Notes: generated by a model not told the origin, from the letters alone. Counted from the first letter of the stretch, positions 1 to 8,392 are shown. The stretch is DNA of 41,760 nt from DAOTVC01 sp034437215 (GCA_034437215.1 DAOTVC010000132.1:1-41760); one strand, 5' to 3'. A program made the numbers and translations.

Positions 1-1218
1 GAGCGTGACGGTGATGGTCGCCGTCTCGCCCTCCTCGACGGAGTACTGGGTGGCTTCAAACTGAGTACGTAGGGGAATATTACCGGCATCGCCGTAGACA
101 TTGAGGTGATCTATCTTGAAAGAGCCTACAGTGCCGTCGAGGACGAAGACCCAGTTATCCACCTGCGAGACGTCGTAGGGGGGGGCACCGAAGGTGTCAA
201 AGGGAAGGACTATGAGCCGCCAACCGTTGAAGTCGTCGACAAAGGTGGCGCGGCGGTCATCGCCCGCAACGGTTTGGATCTCGAATTCGTGGGTCGTGCC
301 GAGATTTTCACCGTAGAACCAGAAACTGATCCCCTGCATACTGCTCCAATCTACCACCGGGCTAAACGCAGCGCCGAACCCACCCCAGGTAGGCACGTTG
401 GCGGTCACCGACAGGACATCGTTGTTACCCACCTGACCGGGCAGGGCGAGGCTGTCTGTATCGGTGATGGTAACCACCGACGGGATAAGGAGCGTCGTGG
501 TCAGGGGATCGACGTACTGAAACCAACCGGCTGGTAGACCGCCTTCAAAATCGGCGAAGGGGTCCAGGTTGACCAGCTCCAGATGGTCCATTTTAAACGA
601 GCCTACAGTGCCGTCAAGGACGAAGACCCAGTTATCCACCTGGGACACGTCGTAAGAGCCGCCGGCACCGAAGGTGCTGAACGGAAGGACAAACTTCCGC
701 CAACCGTTGAAGTCGTCGACGAAGGTAATGCGTCGGTCGTCGCCCGCAACGGTCTGGATCTCGAATTCGTGGGTCGTGCTGAGATTTTCGCCTTAGAACC
801 AAAAGGCGAGCGCATCGTAGTCGCTCCAATCTTGTGCCGGACTGAGGGCAGCGCCGAATCCTCCCCAGGTTGGCACGTTGGCGGTCACCGACAGGACGTC
901 GTTATTGCCCACCTGACCGGGCAGGGCGAGGCTGTCTGTATCGGTGATGGTAACTACCGACGGGATAAGGAGCGTCGTGGTCAGGGGATCGACGTATTGA
1001 AACCAACCTGCCGGTAATCCGCCTTCAAAATCGGCAATAACGGGAAAGGACGCGGCTTGTAAGGTCACCTGTAGAGCAGATGGCCCCTCTCCTGTAGGGA
1101 TGGATACGCTCTCTTCAATCATAAGCGGGGCAGCCAGCGCCACCCCAAAGAGCGCACCTGCGGCCAGGGCTATGCTCAGGGTCAATATCAGAGTTGCAAC
1201 TGTGATTCTCGCTTTCAT
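1..1218 (-). pseudogene. Secreted protein with tandem carbohydrate-binding-like repeats, interrupted by an in-frame stop; runs off the window
   Basis: Starts at ATG 1218 with GAGGAGG six bases upstream. Residues 1-30 form a signal peptide (charged MKAR, hydrophobic core, cleavage near ALAAP). A domain beginning FEGGLPAGWF then occurs twice with a 477-bp (159-codon) period, and the copies are nearly identical by eye. Its beta-rich look, with YDALAFWFYGENL and VDNWVFVLDGTVG, resembles CBM11-like carbohydrate-binding domains of secreted Chloroflexi proteins. In the first copy, codon 142 is TAA (793-795); the second copy has TAC (Tyr) at the same place. The frame stays open from 792 to base 1 and ends in a Calx-beta-like YSVEEGETATITVTL. 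The reading frame is therefore intact except for one C-to-A change: a recent nonsense mutation, a polymorphism or a base-call error. The catalytic part, if any, lies outside the window. Confidence 0.75.
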
Positions 1219-1625
1219 ACTGTGCCTCCTCGTAGAAAATACTAGGGGACGACTGCTTCGATTTCGACGGGCTCCTTTACCGAGACCTCGGTGGCGGCGG
1301 GATGCAGGCCGCTAGAAGCAGCGCCAACAGGGTGATGAAACTCACCGGGGGACAACCATTTCCTGGGATTCCGTGTCCTCCTCCAATCGACACTCTGAGA
1401 TGTGGAAATGCCACACAGGAGCCTTACTTCAAGATATGGCTTAAGCACCTCCTTTGACACCTTCTGGGTGAATAGGGTGGCGGTGGAGAGATTCTTTGGA
1501 GTGTAAAGTGTACTCTTGTCCGATACACTTATTCTAAGGGAGAGGCTCCCTCGTCCGATAGAAGAAAAACGAGAGAGAGGTGAACATTTCATAGAAAGTA
1601 GCAGAGAGGATCAGGCAAGAAAAAC

Positions 1626-1649
1626 GCCGTCCCCCACTCTGGGGACGGC
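1626..1649 (-). terminator. Rho-independent terminator, leftward
   Basis: The arms GCCGTCCCC (1626-1634) and GGGGACGGC (1641-1649) form a perfect 9-bp stem with a six-base loop. On the minus strand the stem is followed by GTTTTT. It lies about 400 bases beyond the stop of the leftward response regulator at 2059, with repeat elements between. Confidence 0.6.
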
Positions 1650-1697
1650 TAGATTTCAAAGACCTACTGATGACTGCCCTGAAAAAACTCCTTCCAA

Positions 1698-1804
1698 CAC
1701 GGAGAACACCGAGAAAACCAAGGAGATAGTGAAATATCTTTATAAAAGCGCTCTTTTGCCTGATTTTATGAAGTCCAATTTAAAAAATCTCCGTGCCCTC
1801 TGTG
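1698..1804. repeat. Imperfect inverted repeat with CACGGAG-type arms
   Basis: The left arm CACGGAGAACACCGAG (1698-1713) pairs with the right arm CTCCGTGCCCTCTGTG (1789-1804) at 12 of 16 positions. The AT-rich centre contains TGATTTTATGAAGTCC. This kind of sequence is dispersed between genes in many environmental genomes and has no coding capacity. A non-autonomous (MITE-like) element is likely but unproven. Confidence 0.5.
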
Positions 1805-1830
1805 GTAAAAAGGCTTTTTTCAGCAGAGTC

Positions 1831-2050
1831 ACTGATCCGGACATAAAAGGCTAAAGTTGATGAGCCCTGCCCGGCATCGCCTGGGGCTTGAGCCACAGGC
1901 TACCACGAAGCAAGTGTGCTCCAGCAAGCACACTATCGGAAGCACCTCCTCAGTCGGCTTCAGCCGACTTCAACACGGTAGCCGGCGGTTTTAACCGCTG
2001 GCGGAGAGGTCGTAGGTCGGCTCGGTTTAGCAGTACTCGTCCGGATCAGT
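1831..2050. mobile_element. Putative 220-bp MITE/REP-like unit with 12-bp terminal inverted repeats
   Basis: ACTGATCCGGAC (1831-1842) and its perfect complement GTCCGGATCAGT (2039-2050) bound the unit. Inside are three hairpins: AGTGTGCT/AGCACACT (1913-1920 and 1927-1934), AGTCGGCT/AGCCGACT (1952-1959 and 1962-1969, two-base loop) and GCCGGCGGTT/AACCGCTGGC (1981-1990 and 1993-2002, one mismatch). There is no coding capacity, and no target-site duplication is visible at the ends. It could equally be a REP-type structured repeat cluster rather than a mobile unit. Confidence 0.5.
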
Positions 2051-2058
2051 AAAGCAGG

Positions 2059-3192
2059 TCAGGCTTGACGGTAGTCGGTGGGCGACATCCCTACCTCGCG
2101 CCGGAAGACACGGCTGAAGTAGCCGCTGTCGGAGAAGCCCACGTCCAGGGCTATCTCCGTGATGCTCTTATAGGTCTCGGTCAAGAGGGCTTTCGCCTGA
2201 TGGATGCGGTAGCGGTTAATATAGGTGATGGGCGTGACGCCCAGCTCTTTACGAAAACAGTCCGTCAGATAGTCCTCGCTGAGGGCTACGTGCCGGGCGA
2301 GGTCGGCACGCAAGATGGGTTCGGCATAGTGTTTGTGGATGTAGGCCATGGCCTGACGTACCAGACGCTGCGCTTCGCCGCTCAACGCCCGCCTGCGCTT
2401 CAGTGCCATCTCCACGTGCTCCAGGGTTTCCGCGTGGTTGAAGATACCTTTGTTCAAGACCGTCGTTACGCCTCGATTCAGGCGTTCCATATCGCCCTCG
2501 GTCAACACCTGGCCGGTCAGCACGATCACCGGGATGTCGCGCAGGGTCTGTTCCCGGCGCATCGCTTCCAGTACGCCAAAGCCGTCCAACTGGGGCATCA
2601 TCAAATCTAACAACACCAAATCTACGGGCTCATGCCGGAGCAACTTCAGCGCCTCCATGCCATTTTGCGCTTTTAACACACGCTGGGCCGGCACACGAGC
2701 TTGCACAATTCTCGTGTGCATCTCCAGGATCTTGACATCGTCGTCCACGATCAAGACCGTAGTCATCTTCTGGCCGGACTTGGGTGCTAACCACGGTTGA
2801 TGGAGAGCTTGCTCCAGATCTGTCAGTTCAATGGGCCTGGTGAGATAATCATAATCAAACTCCAGTACCGACCCGCCTGTCTCCGATACGGAGTAAAGCA
2901 GGAGCGGCAGGTTCCTTGTCTTGGGATGGCTCTTGAGCACCTTGAGCACGTTCCAGGCCTGGTGCTCCAGGGAGCCCATGTCTATGACGATGGCGCCAGG
3001 AGCTGAGGACGCTATCTGCGAGAACCAGTCGGACGCTTCACCCATTGACAAGGTCTGCACATCAAAACCACGCTCTACGAGGTGATTCTGTAAGCGCTGC
3101 TCATCTCCCGCCTGCTCTGTCAGCACCAGCACGCTCTCCGGGGTGCAGGGCGGTTGTGCCGCTCGTTGCACTTCGACCTCTGTCGAATGCAC
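2059..3192 (-). CDS. Response regulator with two receiver domains and AraC-type DNA-binding domain
   Basis: A 377-residue cytoplasmic regulator. Residues about 20-135 form a degenerate receiver domain (VLVLTEQAGDE, IVIDMGS). Residues about 144-262 form a canonical receiver with the acidic pair VDDD, phospho-acceptor Asp in VLLDLMMP, Thr in VLTG and Lys in LNKG. Residues 275-377 carry two AraC helix-turn-helix motifs ending FSDSGYFSRVFRREVGMSPTDYR. The start used is GTG 3192, but the frame is open about 12 codons further up and there reads CPLTLPL. TLPL is how histidine-kinase ATPase domains usually end, so this is probably the C-terminal part of a larger hybrid kinase. The LacI-sensor fragment upstream overlaps it in another frame. 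Whether it is still translated is uncertain. Confidence 0.8.
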   Translation of the reverse strand: MHSTEVEVQRAAQPPCTPESVLVLTEQAGDEQRLQNHLVERGFDVQTLSMGEASDWFSQIASSAPGAIVIDMGSLEHQAWNVLKVLKSHPKTRNLPLLLYSVSETGGSVLEFDYDYLTRPIELTDLEQALHQPWLAPKSGQKMTTVLIVDDDVKILEMHTRIVQARVPAQRVLKAQNGMEALKLLRHEPVDLVLLDLMMPQLDGFGVLEAMRREQTLRDIPVIVLTGQVLTEGDMERLNRGVTTVLNKGIFNHAETLEHVEMALKRRRALSGEAQRLVRQAMAYIHKHYAEPILRADLARHVALSEDYLTDCFRKELGVTPITYINRYRIHQAKALLTETYKSITEIALDVGFSDSGYFSRVFRREVGMSPTDYRQA

Positions 3193-3697
3193 GAGCGGGA
3201 GGGTCAGCGGACAAGGTCCTGGCTTTGATCAAGAGCGGTGCAGCCATAGCTTGCACCAGGGCTTCGCGACCCGCCGCCCCATCTGAGGATCTAATCGAGG
3301 TAGGCGTGGCGATATGCAGGGTGCTCTGGTCACAACCGCAGGATGTACGGGGTACCAGAGATGTCGTGACCCGCCCGGTTTCGATGGTCTCGGTCTGACC
3401 CGTGAGATATCGATAGAGTGACTCGACCGCCCGATACCCCATTTTGGACAGCGGGATACGCACACTACTGAGGGGCGGTCGGTGAACCGCGCTCTCCGGT
3501 CGGTCATCAAAGCCAATGACCGCTACGTCCTGGGGAATGCTCCGTCCGGCTTCCTGAAGGGCCTTCATGGCTCCCAGAGCTGACTCGTCATTGCTGGCGA
3601 GGACAGCGGTAAAGTGGACTCCTGAATCCAGGATCTCCTGATCCCCGAGATCTTGGGGCTCCAAGGCTTCCGGTTCGATGCGCGTCGGAAGCAGCCT
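3101..3697 (-). pseudogene. Remnant of LacI-type periplasmic-binding sensor domain of a hybrid two-component regulator
   Basis: Translation from TTG 3664 gives FTAVLASNDESALG, AVIGFDDRPESA and PLSSVRIPLSKMGYRAVE. These are the last 110-120 residues of a LacI/PurR-family sugar-binding domain (Peripla_BP_3), normally about 280 residues. The frame is open upstream only to a TGA at 3698-3700, so the N-terminal half is missing. Downstream, DGAAGREALVQAMAAPLLIKARTLS looks like the linker that normally leads to the kinase. The frame then continues as low-complexity sequence while the true receiver frame takes over. In Chloroflexi such sensors are joined to a histidine kinase, receivers and an AraC domain in one chain. 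Here the 5' half and the whole kinase seem lost and the rest is out of frame. Confidence 0.7.
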
Positions 3698-3741
3698 TCA
3701 ATCATGCCCCTAGTATACATCAATTCCTGCCGTCCCAGATG

Positions 3742-3767
3742 AAAAGCCCCCCGTGCGGGGGGCTTTT
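3742..3767 (-). terminator. Strong bidirectional rho-independent terminator
   Basis: AAAAGCCCCCC and GGGGGGCTTTT form a perfect 11-bp stem with loop GTGC. Because of the symmetric A and T tracts it can work both ways. It lies 27 bases beyond the stop of the leftward beta-helix gene and insulates it from the damaged regulator. Confidence 0.85.
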
Positions 3768-3793
3768 GTCTGGGCGAAGGTGGAGTACAGGGA

Positions 3794-6616
3794 CTACCGG
3801 TTTCGCATGATCAGGGGTAGGTAGACCTGGCTCCCCCCTATCAACAATCTGACCTCTAGCGTCTGGGTGAAGCCGCCCCCCGTGGCCGTGATGGGGATCT
3901 GATACCAGAGATTGGACGCGCCTCCCCCGTCGGTGAGCACGAGCAGGCTCTCGGAATCTACGGTGACGACGGTGGGATCGAGCGACAACTGGAAGCGGGG
4001 ATCGGGATTGGTCGCCGCTAGGGTGACCTCCGAGGCGAAGCCTCCCAGCGACGCCACCGCTATCGTGTAGGTCGCCGTCTCACCGACCTCAATTTTGCGC
4101 GTCGGGGGGCTGACCGAGACGGTGAAGCTCCCCTCGTAGCGACCGATGTCGTAGGCCGCGCCCCAGACCGGGTCGGCGATTCCGAACTTGTCCAGGAGCG
4201 CCGTCAGAGAGGCGGGTAGGTTGCCGCCCCGGTTGAGAGCCGTCTCGCTTGCCGGGGTCAGGTGGAAGTCGGGCCACGAGCCGTCGTGGAGATCGTGGTC
4301 GTGGGGATCGTACTGGCGGAACTGCGGATCACCGGCGCGACCGTGAGCCTCCCAACCGGCGGGATGGTCCTGAATGTCGGCCAGGGTGGGGTAGTACTTT
4401 TGCTCCTCACGCTCTTCGGGTGCGTATATTCGTACTGCCATGGCTCCCGGCTGCCAGACGCCGCCGTCCTCGTAGGGGCGCCAGCCGTTGTTGTAGTAGA
4501 GGTTGTGATCGATGGAGAGATTCCCGAAGTTCTCGTCCGCCGTGCACTGGTAGATCCCGTACCCCTCGTTGCCCACGATGATGTTGTTCAGAATCTGGGT
4601 GTTGACGCTGCCGCCGTGGCTGTCCTCCTCGGTGCCGCTGGGGCGGAAGCCATAGAGCGAGTTGGCGATGACGTTGTTGGTAAAGATCAGGTCTCCATCC
4701 CGCCAGGTGCCCGAGAGCATCACGCCCGCGTAGGAGTTGTTGTAGGCGATGTTCCGGTGGGCGTGGATGCCGCTGGTGTAGTCCAGGTAGAGACCGAAGG
4801 CTGCCAATCCCTGCACCTGGCAGCCCTCGCCGCCGGACCACCAGCCGACGCGCTGCTCGGCGACGTAACTCCAGCCCAGGATGTTGCGGAAGACGTTGCC
4901 CGTCACCAGGACGTCGCGAAAGACGTGGTTGTGGGGGGGCGTCCCCCAGAACTTCAGACCCCCGCAGTCGGTGGTCAGCTGGCAGGTCTCCTCGAAGAGG
5001 TTGTCCTTGATCAGGATCTCGCCGATGAGGATCTCGCCGGGCTCGAAGCCGTAGCTCTTCTCCGAGTCGACGACCGACCAGAGGAACTGCACCCCGTTGT
5101 GGGCCACGTCGTGCACGTGATTCTCCTCGAAGCGCAGGCGGTCGGCGAACTGGATCTTCACGCCGATGGCGTCGTCGAGGTCCGTGTGGAAGCCGAGGTG
5201 GTGGAACTCGTTCCCCCTGATGGTCGTGTCGTAGATGCCGGAGCGGGGGAAGGTGCCGGGATCGGGTGCCCCGTCCCACCAGGGCGAGAGGAAGAGTCCG
5301 TGGGTGTCCATGTGGGCGATCTCCGAGTTCTCCAGCGTGAAGTCGCGGGTCACGTTCTCCGCCGGCTGGTCGGAGCGGACCGACTGCTCCACGACGACGC
5401 CCTGATTTGCATAGCGCAGCGTCAGGTTGCGCAGCCTGTTGCCGTATGACTTCTGAGCCCAGTAGTTAGCCTGGTGGACGGCGTTCTCGTTGAAGAGTTC
5501 CACGGTCAAGCCGTCGAGGGTGATGTAGGAGCGATCGGTGAGATCGAAGCCGTGGGAGAGGAGGGAGATTTCGAGGGGCTGTGCCGCCGGGTTGCCCGCT
5601 TGGAGGGGCCAGAGGTAGAGTCGCTTCGCCGTCTCGTCGTACCACCACTCGCCGGGGGAGTCCAACAGCGCGGGGTGATTCTCCAGGTAGTACTTGGTAC
5701 CCCAGCCGAGACCCGGATCGCTTGTACCGCCGTCCTGCAGGCACTGGGTGTCCACCACGAGCTGGCCGCTGCCGGGATCGTGTTCGACGACGGTGCGGCG
5801 GTAGAGGTAGTGACCCCACTTTGAGTCCAGCGCGACCAGCTCGGCACCGGTGATGTCACCCAGTGCGGTGAGATCGCCGGCTTCGATGCGCGGGTCCGGT
5901 TCGGAAAAGGCGTTCCGGTCGGTGAGCGTGGCGTCACAGCGCCACTCCAGGTCGCAGTTCCAGTGATTAGCGGGATCGGAGGGATCGCACCCCGCGACGT
6001 CCCAACCACCGTCGGCGGTCCACCAGAGCTCGTGATGCCGCCACTCTCTGGTTACCTGCCAATCGGGCTCGCGTGCCAGGGAGAGGCGGGTGCCCACTCG
6101 GTCGCTATCATCCAGGGTCACGACGAAGCGCGGTGAGTCGCTCAGCGCCCAGCCGGAGAGGTCCGCGTAGTAGACTTGGTCGGGGTCGACGCCGGCCGGC
6201 AGGCCGATGGTGTTCGCCGTCAACCGGCTCCAGCTGAGGGCGGAGCTCGGTTCGGAGCCCCGCACGACCACGCTCCCGGCTCCCTCCTCGGCGAGGTAGA
6301 CGATGGGAGCGCCGTCGCTTCCGCTGTGGGCCGGGCGCACCGACTCCCGGTAGACGCCGGGTAGCACGTGGATGGTCGTGCCTGCCTGGGCTACGTCCGC
6401 TGCTTTCTGCAGCGTGCGGAAAGCCGTGCTGGGGGACTTCCCGTCATTACTATCATCCCCGTTCACAGCATCGACCCACAGGTCGGATGCCGGAGAGGCA
6501 GGTATGGAACCGGCTTGAGCGCTGGAGGTAGGTAGCGCGGCGGTGAGGAGCAGGAGGATCCCAACGGATAACAGCAGTACGTGACGACAAGATCTTTTCC
6601 CACGATATCTCTTCAT
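3794..6616 (-). CDS. Secreted right-handed parallel beta-helix protein (DUF1565 / polysaccharide-lyase-like)
   Basis: 940 residues. The N-terminus has a signal peptide (MKRYRGKR, hydrophobic core, cleavage near SAQAG). Residues about 44-95 carry a DUF1565-type segment (LWVDAVNGDDSNDGKSPSTA, then GTTIHVLPGVYRE) that opens many beta-helix proteins. A Trp-rich region at 130-350 precedes the beta-helix proper (about 355-740), with recurring N-rich turns such as NNVIANSLYGF and LNNIIVGNEGYGIY. Residues about 825-925 form an Ig-like domain (VSVSPPTRKIEVGETATYTI). It ends in VYLPLIMRNR, a tail shared with the 2329-residue protein in this window. The probable role is binding or cleaving plant-type polysaccharide outside the cell; no lyase catalytic triad was identified, so activity is unproven. 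It has its own consensus promoter (6757-6785) and terminator. Confidence 0.85.
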   Translation of the reverse strand: MKRYRGKRSCRHVLLLSVGILLLLTAALPTSSAQAGSIPASPASDLWVDAVNGDDSNDGKSPSTAFRTLQKAADVAQAGTTIHVLPGVYRESVRPAHSGSDGAPIVYLAEEGAGSVVVRGSEPSSALSWSRLTANTIGLPAGVDPDQVYYADLSGWALSDSPRFVVTLDDSDRVGTRLSLAREPDWQVTREWRHHELWWTADGGWDVAGCDPSDPANHWNCDLEWRCDATLTDRNAFSEPDPRIEAGDLTALGDITGAELVALDSKWGHYLYRRTVVEHDPGSGQLVVDTQCLQDGGTSDPGLGWGTKYYLENHPALLDSPGEWWYDETAKRLYLWPLQAGNPAAQPLEISLLSHGFDLTDRSYITLDGLTVELFNENAVHQANYWAQKSYGNRLRNLTLRYANQGVVVEQSVRSDQPAENVTRDFTLENSEIAHMDTHGLFLSPWWDGAPDPGTFPRSGIYDTTIRGNEFHHLGFHTDLDDAIGVKIQFADRLRFEENHVHDVAHNGVQFLWSVVDSEKSYGFEPGEILIGEILIKDNLFEETCQLTTDCGGLKFWGTPPHNHVFRDVLVTGNVFRNILGWSYVAEQRVGWWSGGEGCQVQGLAAFGLYLDYTSGIHAHRNIAYNNSYAGVMLSGTWRDGDLIFTNNVIANSLYGFRPSGTEEDSHGGSVNTQILNNIIVGNEGYGIYQCTADENFGNLSIDHNLYYNNGWRPYEDGGVWQPGAMAVRIYAPEEREEQKYYPTLADIQDHPAGWEAHGRAGDPQFRQYDPHDHDLHDGSWPDFHLTPASETALNRGGNLPASLTALLDKFGIADPVWGAAYDIGRYEGSFTVSVSPPTRKIEVGETATYTIAVASLGGFASEVTLAATNPDPRFQLSLDPTVVTVDSESLLVLTDGGGASNLWYQIPITATGGGFTQTLEVRLLIGGSQVYLPLIMRNR

Positions 6617-6700
6617 CTTCTCCCTATACCTTTCAAGGATATTCGCTAGACAGTCCTAACACCTCTATGATGATGGGGACGGCGCTATCCGGGCCAATGA

Positions 6701-6715
6701 GCAACGTTAACTTGC
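6701..6715. promoter_or_regulatory. Possible LacI-family operator-like near-palindrome
   Basis: GCAACGTTAACTTGC has complementary GCAA/TTGC ends around an AACGTT core. It lies in the predicted leader of the leftward beta-helix gene and upstream of the divergent glycosidase. LacI-family operators often look like this, but the match is short and no intact LacI gene is present here. Confidence 0.25.
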
Positions 6716-6756
6716 CCGACTCGCAACTGCCCCCTGGTAGGCTCACCGGCATGCCC

Positions 6757-6785
6757 ATTGTAAAAAAGGCGTTAGGGACTGTCAA
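6757..6785 (-). promoter_or_regulatory. Sigma-70-type promoter of the beta-helix gene
   Basis: On the minus strand TTGACA (6780-6785) is followed after exactly 17 bases by TACAAT (6757-6762). Predicted transcription start is near 6750, giving a leader of about 130 bases before ATG 6616. Confidence 0.75.
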
Positions 6786-6836
6786 TCATCCTTATGTACT
6801 AGAGGCGCTTGAAAGTGGGTCCTGATGTCGTCGAAC

Positions 6837-6862
6837 TTGACAATTCCTGTCCTCCGCATACC
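6837..6862 (+). promoter_or_regulatory. Weak candidate promoter of the family 4 glycosidase
   Basis: A perfect TTGACA (6837-6842) is followed after 14 bases by CATACC (6857-6862), a poor -10 match with a short spacer. It is the only -35 consensus on the plus strand in the 341-base divergent region. Confidence 0.3.
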
Positions 6863-6957
6863 CTGTCCTGCGTGTCACCGCTCTGCTTGCGGGCCGGCTC
6901 CTGCTGCTCCCGGTGTCCATCTCTAAACTATCATCTATCTACCCTTAAGAAAGGACC

Positions 6958-8364
6958 ATGACCATGACAAAGATTACCTTCATCGGCGCAGGCAGTACGG
7001 TCTTCGCGAAGAACCTGTTGGGCGACCTCCTCACCTTTCCTGAACTGGCAGAGGTGAGCATCAGCCTCCACGACATCGACGAGGCGCGCCTGCAGACGAC
7101 GACGGCGCTGGCCCACCGGCTGGGGGCGCTGCTGGAGGTCCGTCCGCAGATCGAGGCGACGACCGACCTGCGGGCTGCGCTCGACGGATCGGACTACGTC
7201 TTCACCATGTTTCAGGTCGGTGGCTACCAGCCGGCGACGGTGGTGGACTTCGAGGTGCCCAAGCGGTACGGGCTACGGCAGACCATCGCCGACACCTTGG
7301 GGGTGGGGGGCATTATGCGGGGGCTGCGTACCATCCCTGTGCTCTTGGAGATCTGTGCTCTCATGGAGGAGCTCTGCCCGGAGGCCCTGCTCTTGAACTA
7401 CGTCAATCCCATGGCGATGCTCTGCTGGGCCGTGGCGCGGGCGAGCCCGATCAAAATGATCGGGCTCTGCCACAGCGTTCAGGGCACCGCCGAGCTGCTG
7501 GCGCGCGATCTGGAGGTACCCCTGGAGGAGCTCAACTATCTCTGTGCGGGGATCAACCACATGGCCTTCTACCTGCGCTTCGAGCGGTGGCTGTCCGATG
7601 GCACGGTGGTGGATCTCTATCCGAGGCTCCATGAGGTGGTGAGGGAGGGACGGGTGCCCGATTGGAATCGCGTGCGCTACGAGATGTTGGAGCGTCTGGG
7701 TTACTTCGTCACCGAGTCCAGCGAGCACTTCGCCGAGTACGTGCCGTGGTTTATCAAGCGTGACCACCCCGACCTGGTGGAGCGCTTCAATATCCCGCTC
7801 GACGAGTACATCACCCGCTGCGAGGTGCAGATCAAGGGCTGGGAGTTCATGCAAGCCGAGATTGAGGAGCCGGGCAGCGTGGATCGCCAGGCCCTGGCTG
7901 CCGCAATGCGAGCGGAGGGCTACTCCGATTTCATCGTGGAGCAGATGCATCACGCGCTTGACGGGCTGCACACGGTCACCCGCAGCCCCGAGTATGGCTC
8001 ACGGATCGTCCACAGCCTCGAGACGGGCCGGCCGCGGGTGGTCTACGGGAACGTTCCCAACCGCGGCCTGATCGACAACCTACCTGAGGGGTGCATCGTC
8101 GAGGTGCCCTCTCTCGTGGACCGGAACGGTGTGCAACCCACCCGCATCGGCTCGCTGCCGCCCCACCTGGCGGCCCTGATGCAGACGAACATCAACGTCC
8201 AGGCGCTCACCGTGGAAGCGGCGCTGACGGGCAAGCGGGAGCATATCTACCACGCCGCTATGCTCGATCCCCACACCGCTGCGGAGCTCGATCTCGACGC
8301 CATCTGGCAGCTGGTCGACGAGCTCATCGCCGCTCACGGGGATTGGCTGCCCGGCTACGCTTAG
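6958..8364 (+). CDS. melA: Family 4 glycoside hydrolase, alpha-galactosidase/alpha-glucosidase (MelA-like)
   Basis: 468 residues, matching the usual length of about 450. GH4 enzymes use NAD+ and a divalent metal to hydrolyse glycosides by an oxidation-elimination mechanism in the cytoplasm. The dinucleotide-binding loop FIGAGSTVFAKN is at 8-19. The metal and catalytic region GLCHSVQGT has Cys171, and AGINHMAFY has His201; these match MelA-type family members closely. Start ATG 6958 has GAAAGG just upstream; a second ATG two codons on is possible. It is transcribed away from the beta-helix gene, which suggests that it handles galactosides or other oligosaccharides from the same substrate. Substrate cannot be fixed from sequence alone, since GH4 also includes alpha-glucosidases and alpha-galacturonidases. 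Confidence 0.9.
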   Translation: MTMTKITFIGAGSTVFAKNLLGDLLTFPELAEVSISLHDIDEARLQTTTALAHRLGALLEVRPQIEATTDLRAALDGSDYVFTMFQVGGYQPATVVDFEVPKRYGLRQTIADTLGVGGIMRGLRTIPVLLEICALMEELCPEALLLNYVNPMAMLCWAVARASPIKMIGLCHSVQGTAELLARDLEVPLEELNYLCAGINHMAFYLRFERWLSDGTVVDLYPRLHEVVREGRVPDWNRVRYEMLERLGYFVTESSEHFAEYVPWFIKRDHPDLVERFNIPLDEYITRCEVQIKGWEFMQAEIEEPGSVDRQALAAAMRAEGYSDFIVEQMHHALDGLHTVTRSPEYGSRIVHSLETGRPRVVYGNVPNRGLIDNLPEGCIVEVPSLVDRNGVQPTRIGSLPPHLAALMQTNINVQALTVEAALTGKREHIYHAAMLDPHTAAELDLDAIWQLVDELIAAHGDWLPGYA

Positions 8365-8392
8365 GGCCTGCCGGTGGCGGCTCCTGTCTTCG

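Larger units (their letters stand above)
1219..2058. other. Intergenic region rich in inverted repeats, no convincing gene
   Basis: No ORF here has codon usage or similarity that I would call a gene. The stretch holds, left to right, a leftward terminator-like hairpin (1626-1649), an imperfect inverted repeat with CACGGAG arms (1698-1804) and a unit bounded by perfect 12-bp inverted repeats (1831-2050). The peptide encoded leftward just before 1242 (ending TEVSVKEPVEIEAVVP) looks protein-like and may be a gene remnant, but no complete gene can be drawn. Confidence 0.6.

Noticed and set aside
793..795. Recoding of TAA as a sense codon
   Set aside because: Genes across the window end normally at TAA, TAG and TGA, so a general code change is not supported.
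1242..1592. Leftward open frame of 116 codons
   Set aside because: No domain, no ribosome-binding site, crosses a terminator-like hairpin; only its last 30 residues look protein-like, too little for a gene call.
1516..1854. Rightward open frame of 112 codons
   Set aside because: It runs through the terminator stem and the CACGGAG-type inverted repeat; the apparent protein is a translation of repeat DNA.
1913..2002. Hairpin cluster considered as a CRISPR array or tRNA-like gene
   Set aside because: The hairpins differ in sequence, spacers are irregular, and there is no tRNA T-loop or acceptor pattern.
4262..5449. 395-codon rightward frame opposite the beta-helix gene, and a 290-codon leftward frame in the same place
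   Set aside because: Both are alternative-frame shadows of the GC-rich beta-helix gene, with biased Val/Gly or Arg/Pro composition.
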